Source: Diploptera punctata
Taxonomy: Eukaryota > Arthropoda > Insecta > Blattodea > Blaberidae
Direction of reading: 5' to 3'
Assembly: GCA_030220185.1 (NCBI GenBank)
Contig: JASPKZ010001235.1
Coordinates: 713,501-777,500, forward strand
DNA length: 64,000 bases
Shown here: positions 29,115-40,814 of the stretch, piece after piece
Layout: the number at the start of each line of letters is the position of its first letter
How positions within the stretch are numbered: the first letter of the stretch is position 1
Position numbers and translations under genes: made by a program
The notes under the pieces: model-generated
Told to the model about the DNA's origin: nothing
Databases searched by the model: none
The model's input: only the letters and a program-made list of their open reading frames with translations

Positions 29115-29410
29115 GCACTCTTGGGAAACTAGATACAATAATAACATTAAAGTCTCGTAGACTGCGATGGGCAGTACATTTTGGCACGAATGACGAATGA
29201 TGTAGAGTCATCTAAAGTTCTTGTAGGAAAACCAGAAGGAAAACTACTAGTGGGTAGACCAAAATGATTTGGGAGAGTAATATTAATCATGATTTTAGGG
29301 TGGTGAGTTATACATGGAACGATTCAAAGAATTTAACTTAAGAAAGGGATGTATGGAGAGTTACGTCCGCGCGATCATGTGATAGTGCCAGGGAATTTAT
29401 TTGTTAGTTA
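29114..29410 (+). mobile_element. family A LINE stub, decayed
   Basis: tctcgtagactgcgatgggcag, ttcttgtaggaaaaccagaaggaaaac, gggtagacca and gtatggagag.ttacgtccgcgcg match the family A C-terminus with many indels. Ends gatagtgccaggga without a clear tail. Confidence 0.8.
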
Positions 29411-29795
29411 AAATACTACATTTCTTCGAAATACATCTACGATTTTTAAGACGTCATCACTTAGGTAAAAGATATTTAGAATTTTTATTTTTTTCCTCTT
29501 AATTAATGTTTTCGCAGTGGAAGTGACCGATCTCAAGGTGACAACGATATAAATGTCATTTGTAACAATTAGATAAAGTCGGCCGGTACTCCCACGCTTC
29601 GCATTTGAGGCCGAGGATACCGGTCAGATCTTCAGGGACGCCCGGAGTCTATATACCATTCTGCAGTTCCAGACACGTACAGTTCTTTCTTCTCCTTTAA
29701 AACATTCTCAACATATACTGTCAGCTTGTCCATCAGTCTACATAAAATAATATTAACACATTTCTCCATTATCCTAATATCTTGAGCCGATTGTC
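29411..29795. other. no recognisable gene
   Basis: A GC-richer stretch near 29580-29640 has no assignable motif. Confidence 0.45.
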
Positions 29796-29796
29796 T

Positions 29797-30561
<765 letters not shown>

Positions 30562-30562
<1 letters not shown>

Positions 30563-30881
30563 TGAAGATGCAAACTATATGGGTAGGAAACTAGAGGAAG
30601 AATACTCAAGATGGGGTTTAACAGTTAATTATAATAAAACAGAATACATGAGCACAGATCTTTCCGAGGAATTAGAAATAAATCGAACAAAGATTAAAAG
30701 AGTAGAATATTTAAGTATTTGGGGTCAATAATTTAAAAAGATGGACCATCTGAATTAGACAACGAAAAAAGAATAATAGAGAAAAAGAAAGTTATTAACT
30801 AACTAACTAACTAACTATAATAATACTAATAATCATAATAATAATAAAATAATAATACTACTACTAATAATAATAATAATC

Positions 30882-30937
<56 letters not shown>

Positions 30938-31003
30938 CATAATACTAACAATATTAATAATTATAATAATGATAATACTAATAATAATCATAATACTAAT
31001 AAT

Positions 31004-31039
<36 letters not shown>

Positions 31040-31484
31040 TGAAGATGCAAACTATATGGGTAGGAAACTAGAGGAAGAATACTCAAGATGGGGTTTAACA
31101 GTTAATTATAATAAAACAGAATACATGAGCACAGATCTTTCCGAGGAATTAGAAATAAATCGAACAAAGATTAAAAGAGTAGAATATTTAAGTATTTGGG
31201 GTCAATAATTTAAAAAGATGGACCATCTGAATTAGACAACGAAAAAAGAATAATAGAGAAAAAGAAAGTTATTAACTAACTAACTAACTATAATAATACT
31301 AATAATCATAATAATAATAAAATAATAATACTACTACTACTAATAATAATAATAATCATAATAATAATAATAATAATGATAATACTAATAATAATCATAA
31401 TACTAACAATATTAATAATTATAATAATGATAATACTAATAATAATCATAATACTAATAATATTAATAATAATAATAATAATAA

Positions 31485-31517
<33 letters not shown>

Positions 31518-31968
31518 TGAAGATGCAAACTATATGGGTAGGAAACTAGAGGAGAATACTCAAGATGGGGTTTAACAGTTAATTATAATAAAACAGAATA
31601 CATGAGCACAGATCTTTCCGAGGAATTAAGAGATAAACGGAACAAAGATTAAAACAGTAGAATATTTAAGTATTTGGGGTCAATAATTCAAAAAGATGGG
31701 TCATCTGAATTAGACAACGAAAAAAGAATAATAGAGAAAAAGAAAGTTATTAACTAACTAACTAACTATAATAATACTAATAATCATAATAATAATAAAA
31801 TAATAATACTACTACTACTAATAATAATAATCATAATAATAATAATAATAATAATAATGATAATACTAATAATAATCATAATACTAACAATATTAATAAT
31901 TATAATAATGATAATACTAATAATAATCATAATACTAATAATATTAATAATAATAATAATAATAATAA
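30562..31968 (+). repeat. tandem array amplifying one LINE RT segment (family N)
   Basis: Three complete units of 477, 478 and 452 bp start at 30562, 31039 and 31517; a fourth starts at 31969 and runs on into the rest of the LINE. Each unit is about 235 bp of RT coding sequence (from EDANYMGRKLEEEYSRWGL, just after the FADD box, to about KVI), then (AACT)n, then an AT/TAA-rich stretch. Units 1-2 share variants (gaaataaatcgaac) that differ from units 3-4 (agagataaacggaac). Confidence 0.93.
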
Positions 31969-32716
31969 TTGAAGATGCAAACTATATGGGTAGGAAACTA
32001 GAGGAAGAATACTCAAGATGGGGTTTAACAGTTAATTATAATAAAACAGAATACATGAGCACAGATCTTTCCGAGGAATTAAGAGATAAACGGAACAAAG
32101 ATTAAAACAGTAGAATATTTAAGTATTTGGGGTCAATAATTCAAAAAGATGGGTCATCTGAATTAGACATCGAAAGAAGAATAACAGAGACAAAGAAAGT
32201 TATTGGAATATTAAATTATATTTTTATGGGTAAGCAAATAATCAAGAGGACTAAATTATTAATATATAACACAGTTGTGAGGAATATTTTTTTATATGGT
32301 GCGGAAACATGGACGTTGAAACAAAAACACAGAAATAAATTATTAGTCACAGAAATTGACTTTTCAAGAAGATCGGCAAGAATATCAAAATTTGACAAAA
32401 TAAAAAAATACAATAAGATAGATAATGAATATAGAAAAGGATATTGTACAAGATATTGAAGAAATCCAGCTAAGATGGTATGGACATATAATGAGAAGAA
32501 GGGACACAGAAACAAACAAAGAAGTATTTAAATGGATACCTCCTGGAAAAGGGAAACGCGGTAGACCAAAGCTAACGTCGATAAAGGGAATTCAAGACAA
32601 CATGAAGAAGAGAAATATGACAGAAGAGGACACGCAACACCGGGAAGTGTAGAAAAAAAAATTGTATATTTTGGTTGAGGATACCTGTGTAAATAACAGA
32701 AACAATCCTGAAATGA

Positions 32717-32717
<1 letters not shown>
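31969..32717 (+). mobile_element. LINE family N, 3' part
   Basis: Continues the last array unit: NYNKTEYMSTDL, then in frame 32127-32459 IQKDGSSELDIERRITETKK, LLIYNTVVRNIFLYGAETWTLKQ, and in frame 32425-32652 IQLRWYGHIMRRRDTETNKEVFKW with GKGKRGRPKLTS. About 65 bp of 3' UTR and (AAT)n follow. Two frameshifts. Confidence 0.88.

Positions 32718-32782
<65 letters not shown>
32718..32782. repeat. (AAT)n between two convergent LINE ends
   Basis: Joins the 3' end of family N (+) to the 3' end of an antisense LINE. Confidence 0.95.
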
Positions 32783-32783
<1 letters not shown>

Positions 32784-33170
32784 CTTTATTTTAGCTGACA
32801 CAGTTAAGGCCATAAGGCCTTCTCTTCCACTCAAGCAGCGAATAGTAGAATTATACAAAAATTACATACATATTACAATTTTAAGATATTATTTAAATAC
32901 AGACTAAACAAAATACAATAATGATGTGATCTAATACTAGCTAATACTAACAAAAACATAGACATATAATAACATTAAAATGATATAAAATAAAAGTAAG
33001 TAAGCTTCCTACATGAATATTAATGGAATTCTCTATATGGTTGTTTTGCAGTTAATGTTTTCATTGTGTCGAACTTAAAATATCAGTTAATTTGTATTTA
33101 AATAATGATAGCGATTGACAGTCCCTGACATGACGGAAGTGAGTTCTATGCTCTAGTCATAGATATTGTG
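32783..33170 (-). mobile_element. LINE 3' UTR, antisense (family M-related)
   Basis: gctttattttagctgac and aaggccataaggccttctcttccactca are the complement of the gagtggaagagaaggcc...taaataaa end seen in family M. The copy at 53081-53262 plus 53690-53880 aligns over its whole length. Confidence 0.75.
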
Positions 33171-33214
33171 TAAGATTCAGAGTATAGACATGTCCTGTGC
33201 TGTGGTATCGAAAG

Positions 33215-33289
33215 TAATGGGAGCCTTACCATCCTACTACCCGAAGGGCTTGCTGAGGCTTGTAGTGGGATAACTTTTCTTGTTTTTAC
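33215..33289 (+). mobile_element. 3' fragment of SINE-3
   Basis: gtaatgggagccttaccatcctactacccgaagggc...gtgggataac matches the end of the SINE at 49274-49569. Confidence 0.5.
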
Positions 33290-33445
33290 CTCATTCTTGC
33301 CCTACCAATTGTTCGCTTGCCATCTGATTTTCCTACAAGAAGTTTCGACGATCCTCTTTCATTCCCCAGTCATGCCCATCACATGTCTTGCCCATGATAG
33401 TTTGCTAGACTTAAGTTTTCTTAATAATCTGCTTTACCATAAGAA
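33290..33445 (-). mobile_element. family A LINE fragment, antisense, decayed
   Basis: gattttcctacaagaagtttc, tcatgcccatcacatgtc and tagacttaag align with 3145-3250 in the antisense family A copy. Confidence 0.65.
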
Positions 33446-33484
33446 ATTATTATACAGACCTATGATTATATTATCTAAATGAAG

Positions 33485-34484
33485 ATAATATATAATTCTT
33501 CTATGCGTGTGTATGTCACTGAACTCCTTGTATGTGTGTATGTTACAGTTGTTTGACTGGACCGATTTTGATGAAATTTTCTGTGTGTATTTGGGTAGGT
33601 CCCTGGATGGTTCAGATCTTCAATTAGACCCTCTAAAACCATTAGGTGTTAGAATTCACTTGAAGTGAAAATTTAAAAATCGCTCTAGCGGTCACAATTC
33701 TCGATGTTTCACAAATAAACTCAGTATATCCTATTAAAGTAAACCGAGGTAAATATTATGAAAAAAATGAGCGAAATCCCACAATTAGAAGTGCAGGTTT
33801 ACCTGAAATCCGAAAATAAAAAACTGCCTAAACGATTGGACCGATTTGATTAATTTTGTGTGTGTGTTTGAGTGGGTCCCTGGATGATTTAGATTTATAA
33901 TTGGACCCTCTAAAAGCAATAGGTTAGGAGTTCACCTGAAGTGAAAATTTTGAAATCGCTCTAGCGGCAGCAATTATCGATGTTTCACAACGAAACTCAG
34001 TATATCCTATTAAAATAAACCGAGGTAGGTATTATCAAAAAATGAGCGAAATCCGACAATAGAAGAGGAAGTTCACCTGAAACCCGAAATTAAAAAACTG
34101 CCTCAACGATTGGACCGATTTGATGAAATGTTTTTTTTTGTGTTTGGATGGGTCCCTGGATTGTTTAGATTCACAATTGGACCCTCTAAAACCATTAGAT
34201 GTAGGAGTTTATCTGAAATGAAAATTTAAAAATCACTCTAGCGGTCACAATTTTCGATTTTTCACAGCGAAACTTTTATTATCCTATTAAAATAAACCGA
34301 GGTAACTATTGACCAAAAATGGGTGAAGTCCGACAATTAGAAGTGGAGGTTTACCTGAAACCCGAAATTAAAAACTGACTAGCAACCGCCATGTTTGGTT
34401 CGTCTCAGCATATACCATAAAATTTAATTAAATTGCAATATTCAGTTTATTTAGATGTAGTGGCGCACGCCGGGTATCAACTAG
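33485..34484 (+). mobile_element. Helitron-like element with internal tandem repeats
   Basis: Begins near tataattcttct.tgcgtgtgtatgtcactgaact and ends cgcacgccgggtatcaaCTAG. Inside are about three copies of a 280-bp unit (tggaccgatttgatgaa, ggtccctgga, ttgg/agaccctctaaaa, tcgctctagcgg, cgatgtttcaca, taaaccgaggta). The CTAG end after a short GC stem and lack of terminal inverted repeats suggest a non-autonomous Helitron/HINE. No Rep/helicase is encoded. Confidence 0.7.
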
Positions 34485-34915
34485 TTTTCTGTAAAATAAC
34501 AAAGTTGGAAAATTGGACTTGCAGATAAATTCGCATATTATACGCAGTTACTGGTTGGCGGAGGTTTTTATTTTATTTTTATAATATATACAAGTAACTT
34601 AAAATTAGGAGACGCCTGATGATCTGTGCAAGGTCGTTTCATGCATCCTGGTGAAGTCATCTTTTTCTTCGCGCTCTAATCACGTCATTTGTTAACAAAA
34701 AATAGAAACACTCGTACTCACGATCATAGTGAGTCATGCAGGTGCATTGTTGTAGTAAATTTTACACACGTTAAGCGATTGATACGAAATTGGAATAATT
34801 ATGACGACCAAGTATGAGGATTGTATGCCAGGGGTGTGTCTACGTAGGGTAAACTCGGCAGAATCGAGAAACGGGGTGAATGGGGGGCTCTTTTAAATTT
34901 TCAAGCCACAGTTAG
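34485..34915. other. no recognisable gene
   Basis: No motif or repeat recognised. Confidence 0.45.
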
Positions 34916-35221
34916 AAACAGCACAATAAGAGAAATTATGCAAGTTGAAAAAAAAAATTAGAAAAAGTACAAGAAACACGTTTGAAATGATATGGACACC
35001 TCACAAGGATGGAAGAAGGTACAATACCAAAGAAGATCCTTGATTGGAAAGCTAATGGAAGAAGTGGAAGAGGCAGACCTAGAGAACGTTGAATAGATAG
35101 AGTGAGGAGAAGTATGGAAGCTAGAGATATGAGGGAAGAAGATGCTTCAGACAGGAATATCTGGCGAAAAGCATCTTGGATTGAAGGAGAAGTACTGTAT
35201 TGTGGAATATTCCTAATAAAA

Positions 35222-35226
<5 letters not shown>
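34916..35226 (+). mobile_element. LINE family H 3' stub
   Basis: aatttgcaag-like start, then TRLK.YGHLTRMEEG.IPKKILDWKANGRSGRGRPRER, ending gtggaatattcctaataaaaatt and (ATT)n. Stops and frameshifts present. Confidence 0.85.
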
Positions 35227-35253
<27 letters not shown>

Positions 35254-35284
35254 AACTATTAATAATAACGATAATAATAAACGC

Positions 35285-35499
35285 AAGATACGATGAATGC
35301 AAGAAGAAAGGTACCCAGAAAAACATTGGAATGGTGTCCACCTGGAAAAAGCAAGACCTCGAAACTAGTGGATGCAAGAAATAAGAATTGGAATGAGAAC
35401 AAGAGCACTTGCAGGATATGGAGTGGATAGATAGAGACGAGTGGAGAATGAAAAAAACTTTAGGCACACAAAAACGTGTTAACGTTGAAAATCTGTATG

Positions 35500-35500
<1 letters not shown>
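35285..35500 (+). mobile_element. LINE family Q 3' stub
   Basis: acgatgaatgcaagaagaaaggtacccagaaaaacattggaatgg and gagtggatagatagagacgagtgg match 268-430, with a deletion in the GRRREGRPR coding region. Ends aatctgtatgtatata. Confidence 0.8.
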
Positions 35501-35540
<40 letters not shown>

Positions 35541-35545
35541 ATGTG
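35501..35545. repeat. (TA)n-(TG)n microsatellite
   Basis: TA repeats change into TG repeats and lead directly into a 5'-truncated SINE-1. Confidence 0.95.
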
Positions 35546-35814
35546 TGCCTTGTCACGCAGCGGGCCCGGGTTCGATTCCCGGTCGGGACGGGCTTCCTAG
35601 GTGAGGTTTTTTCCGGGGTTTTTCCTCACCTGTAAGACAAATATCAAGTAGATCTAAGGCTCAAAAGGTCCCCGAACATCATCTGGCCATCTACATTATT
35701 ATTCCCGGTGTGGAAAGCAACGAGAAGCTACCACACCTATAATTTCCAAGTAAAACTGCAAGGCATAGCATGAAAATGCTACGATTGCAGTGAAGGACGT
35801 CCCCTAGGGAAAAA

Positions 35815-35817
<3 letters not shown>
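35546..35817 (+). mobile_element. SINE-1, 5'-truncated
   Basis: Starts inside the tRNA head (ccttgtcacgcagcgggcccgggttcgattcccgg). The CAT block is reduced to one catctacattattatt. The hairpin reads catagcatgaaaatgctacg. Confidence 0.88.

Positions 35818-35868
<51 letters not shown>
35818..35868. repeat. (TA)n microsatellite
   Basis: Follows the SINE end directly; the SINE thus lies between two dinucleotide tracts. Confidence 0.95.
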
Positions 35869-35869
<1 letters not shown>

Positions 35870-35899
35870 GGTATATGATTAAGAACATTTTCTTAGGTT

Positions 35900-36000
35900 T
35901 TCCGTGTCATGGATTCAAGATTGGCCTCTGGCCACTGATTCCGACGTTTCGTCATGATCCCACATGCCATTATCAAGGATATCCTTGTAGAAAACTATTT
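35900..36000 (-). other. hammerhead-like motif segment
   Basis: On the minus strand: ccttgataatggcatgtgggatcatgacgaaacgtcgg. This resembles the (C)TGATGA-stem-CGAAAC-GTC order of hammerhead ribozymes found in Penelope-like terminal repeats, with TTGATAA instead of CTGANGA. Sequence pattern only. Confidence 0.35.
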
Positions 36001-36047
36001 TAATGATTATTATATCCGCGAAAATCTACAATATAACTTATATATAA

Positions 36048-36103
<56 letters not shown>
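36048..36103. repeat. (TTA)n microsatellite
   Basis: TTA tract at the left edge of a family A insertion. Confidence 0.95.
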
Positions 36104-36104
<1 letters not shown>

Positions 36105-36468
36105 TACCCCCCAGTTGAACCCATGTCCGCATTTCTTAACAGTTGTATTTTTACGGTGACAGATCATCACTCCTTCGACCAAGGTACTTAATACAATAAG
36201 AACAGTCAAATATCGTAGACTGCAATGGGCAGGACATGTTGCACGAATGGGGAATGAAAGACTTGCATGGAAGCTTCTTGTAGGAAAGCCGGAGGGAAAA
36301 CGCCCGGTTGGTAGACCAAGAGTGAGGTGGGAGAACAACATTAACTATGATTTGAGGGAAGTAGATTATACAGGGAATGATTGGAAATCATTAGCACAGG
36401 ATAGGGATGCATGGAGAGCTTATGTTCGCGTGGCCGTGAACTACGGGTTCGATAGTGTCAGTGAGTTA

Positions 36469-36469
<1 letters not shown>
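36104..36469 (+). mobile_element. family A LINE with inverted 5' UTR piece
   Basis: 36104-36188 is the complement of 60808-60893 (5' UTR of the long copy). It joins directly to the plus-oriented C-terminus (36190-36455), where RRLQWAGHVARMGNERLAWKLLVGKPEGKRPVGRPR stays open. Everything between is missing. End: gatagtgtcagtgagttag and (TTA)n. This is the layout expected from twin priming. Confidence 0.9.

Positions 36470-36523
<54 letters not shown>
36470..36523. repeat. (TTA)n family A tail
   Basis: TTA tract after gtgagttag. Confidence 0.95.
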
Positions 36524-36524
<1 letters not shown>

Positions 36525-36574
36525 CTTTTTTGGAGTATCATTATTTCTGGACAAGTTAGGTATGAATATAAATT

Positions 36575-36985
36575 AAATAAATGACTGTATGTAATGTAAT
36601 AAAAACTGTAAAAGTGCAGTGACCGGTGAGGAGATGTGTCTTACTCCTACGAGGTAGTGTCGCCACTCAGTCCACAGTTTGCCCACACATAATAGAAACC
36701 CGAGGTGGACTTGAGCACATTTGCTGTTCCTGTTTCCATCACGATTCCTTAACACTAATTGGGTTTAATGTTATTCCTACAAGTTTCTCATCACATTTAT
36801 TTATGTTGTGTCGTTATTTTACTGAACGATTCTCCTTAACAACTAAAATCATTAACATCGAAATTAAAATATGGGCATCAAAAGGCCTGAAAATTGCCCA
36901 AAGGCCTTTTTAATGAATTCTGAAGAAATTTAAATACATAGAATATGACGATAACAAAAAATATATAGTCTTACATGTGTTTGTG
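36575..36985. other. no recognisable gene
   Basis: The 95-codon frame at 36626 has no recognisable motif. Confidence 0.4.
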
Positions 36986-37330
36986 TATATATTAAAATTA
37001 AGATTAACAAATATTTTCTTTTGTTTTGTTTTAAATATTGTATAATCGTAAAATTAGTTTTCTATATCTCATTATTTAATATGTCTTGTATATATTTTAT
37101 TATTAGTTTTAGTCTTAATTTTAACTAACATTAACTGGTTGCATTATCGATCGTAATATAATAGATATTATCTTTTTGATCAAATTTTTATTTAATATTC
37201 AATATCAGAGTTAATTGAGATTGTTATATTCTGATGTAATGTATGTTTGTCCTGGTGAGTGGAAGAGAAGGCCACATGACCTTAACTCCACCAGACTAAA
37301 TAAATCTAATATTGAAAAAATTCTAAATGA
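36986..37330 (+). mobile_element. LINE family M 3' UTR
   Basis: About 340 bp nearly identical to 52031-52380 (aagattaacaaatattttctt to taactccaccagactaaataaatctaat). Truncated just inside the UTR. Confidence 0.88.
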
Positions 37331-37390
37331 ATGAAGCTTCATCAAACCTACATAGCACACATGTAAAACGATGACATATATATATATATA

Positions 37391-38318
37391 ATTTCCGGCG
37401 TGCGTTGCTACTTCTAAACAAATTAAATATGAAAGATTAATTAAATTGTATGGTATATGCTGAGACGAACCAAAATGGCGATTCGGATTTCAGGTAAACA
37501 TCTACTTCTAATTGTCGAATTTCGCTCATTTTTTGATAATACCTGCCTCGGTTTATTTTAATGGGATATGCTGAGTTTCGTTGTGAAACATCGAAGATTG
37601 TGACCGCTAGAGCGATTTTTAAATTTTCACTTCAGATGAGATCCTACACCTAATGGTTTTGGAGGGTCCAATTGTGAATCTAAACCATCAAGAACCCAAT
37701 TAGACACACCGAAAAGAATTTCATCAAAATCGGTCCAGTCGTTGAGGCAGTTTTTAATTTCGAATTTCAAGTAAACCTACACTTCTAATTGTTGGATTTC
37801 GCTCATTTTTTGATAATACCTACCTCAATTTGTTTTAATAGGATATACTGAGTTTCGTTGTGAAACATCGAAAAATGTGACCACTAGAACGAATTTTAAA
37901 TTTTTACGTCAGGTGTACTCCTATACCTAATGATTTTACAGGATTGAATTGTGCATCTAAATAATCGAGGGACCCAATCAGACACACAAAATTTAATCAA
38001 AATCGGTTCAATCTTTTGGGCAGTTTTTAATTTCAGGTTTCAAGTAAATCTCCTCTTTTAATTGTCGGATTTCGCTCATTTTTGGATAATATTTACCTCG
38101 GTTTATTCTAATAGGATATATTGAGTTTCGTTGTGAGACCACTAGAGCGATTTTTCACGTCAGGTGAACTCCTACACCTAGTGGTTTAAGAGGGTCCATT
38201 TGTGAATATAAAACATCGAGGGATCCAATCAGACACACACAAAAAATTATCAAAATCGGTCCGGATGTTTTGGAGGAATAGAGTGACAAACACACGTACT
38301 GAAGAATTATATATGTAA
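37391..38318 (-). mobile_element. Helitron-like element with internal tandem repeats, antisense
   Basis: Mirror of 33485-34484. Contains about three 280-bp units (taggtattatcaaaa, cgaaactcagtatatcc, cgctctagcggtcac equivalents) and a 5' end tatataattcttcagtacgtgtgtttgtcac on the minus strand. The 3' end gcaacgcacgccgg lacks the final CTAG, being cut at a TA tract. Confidence 0.7.
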
Positions 38319-38329
38319 TTACTATTTCA

Positions 38330-38495
38330 GTTTAAATTTCAGATTCTTATTTATTACGAAATATGGAAAAACGTATGTATGGATTAGCCAAACGACAATT
38401 ATTTAAACATTAATTCAAAATGGTTTAATATATCTAAAAATATACATATATTTGAATGTTAAATGTGCCCTTAACATCGTGAATTTGATATAGAA
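38330..38495. other. no recognisable gene
   Basis: Short AT-rich spacer. Confidence 0.4.
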
Positions 38496-38496
38496 A

Positions 38497-39540
38497 CACA
38501 CTTGGCATTTATTGACTTTAAAAAAGCCTTTGATAAAGTGAACAGAAGTCTGTTATTTGAAATTTTTATGAAAGATCAGATCCCAAAGCAGATCATATAT
38601 AATATTTATAAAATTAAATGTCAACTCTCATTACAATAAAAATAAAGGAAAAATAACTCAGTGGAAAGAAATAAACTCAGGAGTCAGACCAGGTTGTGGC
38701 CTCTCCCCTCTACTTTTTAACAGATATATGAATGTCATTGTAAAATACTTTAGAGAAACAAAACATGGAAGTATCACTATCAATAGAAATTTAAAATTAG
38801 ATATAATAATGTTTGCAGATGATCTTGTTTTACTAGCAACATTTGAAGATGATTTACAATGGTTAGTACATAATTTTAATTTGATAGCCCAGAAATATTC
38901 AATGGAAATATCTATCAATAAAACTAAATTAATGATCTTTTGTGGAAAATCCCCAATACCAAGCAAAATTTGTTTAAACAACAAAATTTTAGAGAGAGTT
39001 AATGAGTTTACTTATTTAGGATATAAACTCTCTTTTGTTGAAAATTTGGATTTAGCAGAGAAAATTGTGAAATTCAACAAATCAATGGGAATTATTAATA
39101 GAGTTTTAAAACCTTCATTAGTGCAAAAATCAACTCGTACTCGTCTTTATCAAATAATGGCTCGACCAGTCCTATATTATGGGAGTGAAGCGTGGACTAT
39201 AAGGACGAGAGATGAAAGCAGACTAACAGCTTGTGAGGTGAAATTTATGCGCCGAACAGCTGGCTACACCAAATTGGATCGAAAGAAAAATGTAGAAATC
39301 CTTCAAGAACTTAATGTGTCACCAATACTGGACTACATCTCCAGGTATCAGCTAAACTGGAAGGAACATGTCTCAAGAATGGCTAGATCCAGGATCCCCA
39401 AGGCAATAATGAACTACTGTCCACATGGGAAACGGTCACTTGGTCGACCTATGAAAAGATGGCACGAAAACCGCTTACTCAGGCCGTAACAGTTCTTCTA
39501 GGACTAATACCTGGCAGGATGATGATGATGATGATGAAAT
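38497..39540 (+). mobile_element. LINE family E, RT-containing
   Basis: 38500-38727, in broken frames, gives LAFIDFKKAFDKV (motif A) and SGVRPGCGLSPLLFNRYMN (motif B). The open frame 38728-39489 follows. After the stop come agttcttctaggactaatacctggcag and (GAT)n at 39517-39537. Related to 49130-50085. Confidence 0.9.
38728..39489 (+). CDS. LINE family E RT C-terminal half, 253-codon open frame
   Basis: Begins after motif B and contains the catalytic IIMFADDLVLLA (FADD at about residues 29-32), SINKTKLMIF, FTYLGYKLS, YYGSEAWTI, FMRRTAGYTKLDRKKN and NWKEHVSRMARSRIPK with GKRSLGRPMKRW. The upstream half is separated by a frame change near 38630-38640, so this is part of a larger broken ORF and not a complete protein. 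Confidence 0.8.
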   Translation: MNVIVKYFRETKHGSITINRNLKLDIIMFADDLVLLATFEDDLQWLVHNFNLIAQKYSMEISINKTKLMIFCGKSPIPSKICLNNKILERVNEFTYLGYKLSFVENLDLAEKIVKFNKSMGIINRVLKPSLVQKSTRTRLYQIMARPVLYYGSEAWTIRTRDESRLTACEVKFMRRTAGYTKLDRKKNVEILQELNVSPILDYISRYQLNWKEHVSRMARSRIPKAIMNYCPHGKRSLGRPMKRWHENRLLRP

Positions 39541-39549
39541 GTGCCCTTA

Positions 39550-39970
39550 TATAACACATAACATTATATCAGATATTTAAAATCAGAAGTATGTTTTTAT
39601 TAAGTGCTAGTTTTTCCTTTTGTTTACATCATTCTCCCCTTAAAGAAAATAATTAAATGTGGATCCAATTAATAACACATAGAATACCAGAGGGTGTGTA
39701 TATCACACGTAATGAGTGTCTCAATGTCATGAGGTCATCTCCTCCACTGTTCCTAGCGAGATATCTATTTATACACGCATTCATCTCTCCCGGCTGAACT
39801 CTATACTTAAACGCGTAAATCCTATAAGAACTATAGATATATGTTCTGGTAATAAATGCTGCTATATAAGGACAAGATATCCGAATTTACATTTGCTATG
39901 GGTGACATATTATCAGTTAGTGCCAAGAGGAAGATGGGTGGTTTCCCAAAGTCTCTATACTTTTTTTTTT
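39550..39970. other. no recognisable gene
   Basis: Open frame 39716-39979 has no recognisable motif. Confidence 0.4.
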
Positions 39971-39974
39971 AGGA

Positions 39975-40130
39975 ATTAAACCCAATGGATACAACTTAGG
40001 ACACGATACACTCACACAAACATACCCAGTCCCAAAGTTGAGATTTAAAAATCCCTTACCCAGCCGGAAATCGAACCCGGGTCGCCGGAGTGGAAGGTAG
40101 GGACTCTATCGACTACGCCACTGCGACTGA
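39975..40130 (-). mobile_element. tRNA-headed SINE-like fragment (SINE-4)
   Basis: On the minus strand gcagtggcgtagtcgatagagtcc (A-box region) is followed by ccggcgacccgggttcgatttccggctggg (B box GGTTCGATTTC), then a body of about 90 bp. Single copy here. Confidence 0.65.
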
Positions 40131-40225
40131 CTATGCTCTTTTTGTAGGAGGACAATGCGTCAATCTGATCAGACATTCTGTCATTTGATCATGTTCTTGC
40201 AATTACGATGATCTAATTTGGGAGA

Positions 40226-40565
40226 GTTAATACTCCGTAGCCAAGTAGTTAAGGCAGGAAGCCTTGGCGCAGAGCTACGGGACTTGCGTTAGTTCAAGTC
40301 TCCATGGGGGAAGAAGTTTTCTCATGGTATTTCGGTCAGAATGGGACCGGTGCCCACCCAGCATCGTGAGGCATTTGCGTAGCTACAACAAGTAGCGACC
40401 CCAGGTTGAGAAGACGAGCTATAGCGGCTGGGGGACCCGACATGCTGACCATATGTCTCCCCTACACTGGCTAGGTAATCATCTATCTCTGTGATTAACA
40501 CATGTGGATGTGAGACCGAGACCCGGCTGGTAGGCCAAGAACCTTCTAGGTCTGTTGCGCTTGGA
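40226..40565 (+). mobile_element. tRNA-headed SINE-like element (SINE-2)
   Basis: Head tactccgtagccaagtagttaaggcagg (A box) and gcgttagttcaagtctcc (B box). The GC-rich body contains accggtgcccacccagcatcgtgaggcatt, cgagctatagcggctgggggacccgacatgctgacc and ends ggtctgttgcgcttgga. Length about 340 bp. No frame. Confidence 0.7.
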
Positions 40566-40681
40566 TTTTTTAGTTTATTTATTTATAAACAGGTTTACAA
40601 TATAACAAAACATATTCCAGTACCCAAAGCTTTTTAAATTTGTATCTTCTTTCTCCATTCTTCTCTATCTCCTTAGTTTAT
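40566..40681 (-). mobile_element. LINE 3'-terminal stub, antisense
   Basis: Same sequence as 536-645. Its last part (ctccattcttctctat, ttagttta) recurs at 40723-40745 as a small duplication. Confidence 0.6.
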
Positions 40682-40743
40682 AAAACATATATATATTTAT
40701 TTAAATGTTTAACGTATTTCTCCATTCTTCTCTATGTTCTTAG

Positions 40744-40745
<2 letters not shown>

Positions 40746-40814
<69 letters not shown>

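Noticed and set aside
39716..39979. 87-codon plus frame.
   Set aside because: No motif, no codon pattern that stands out, and it runs into a T-rich SINE boundary.
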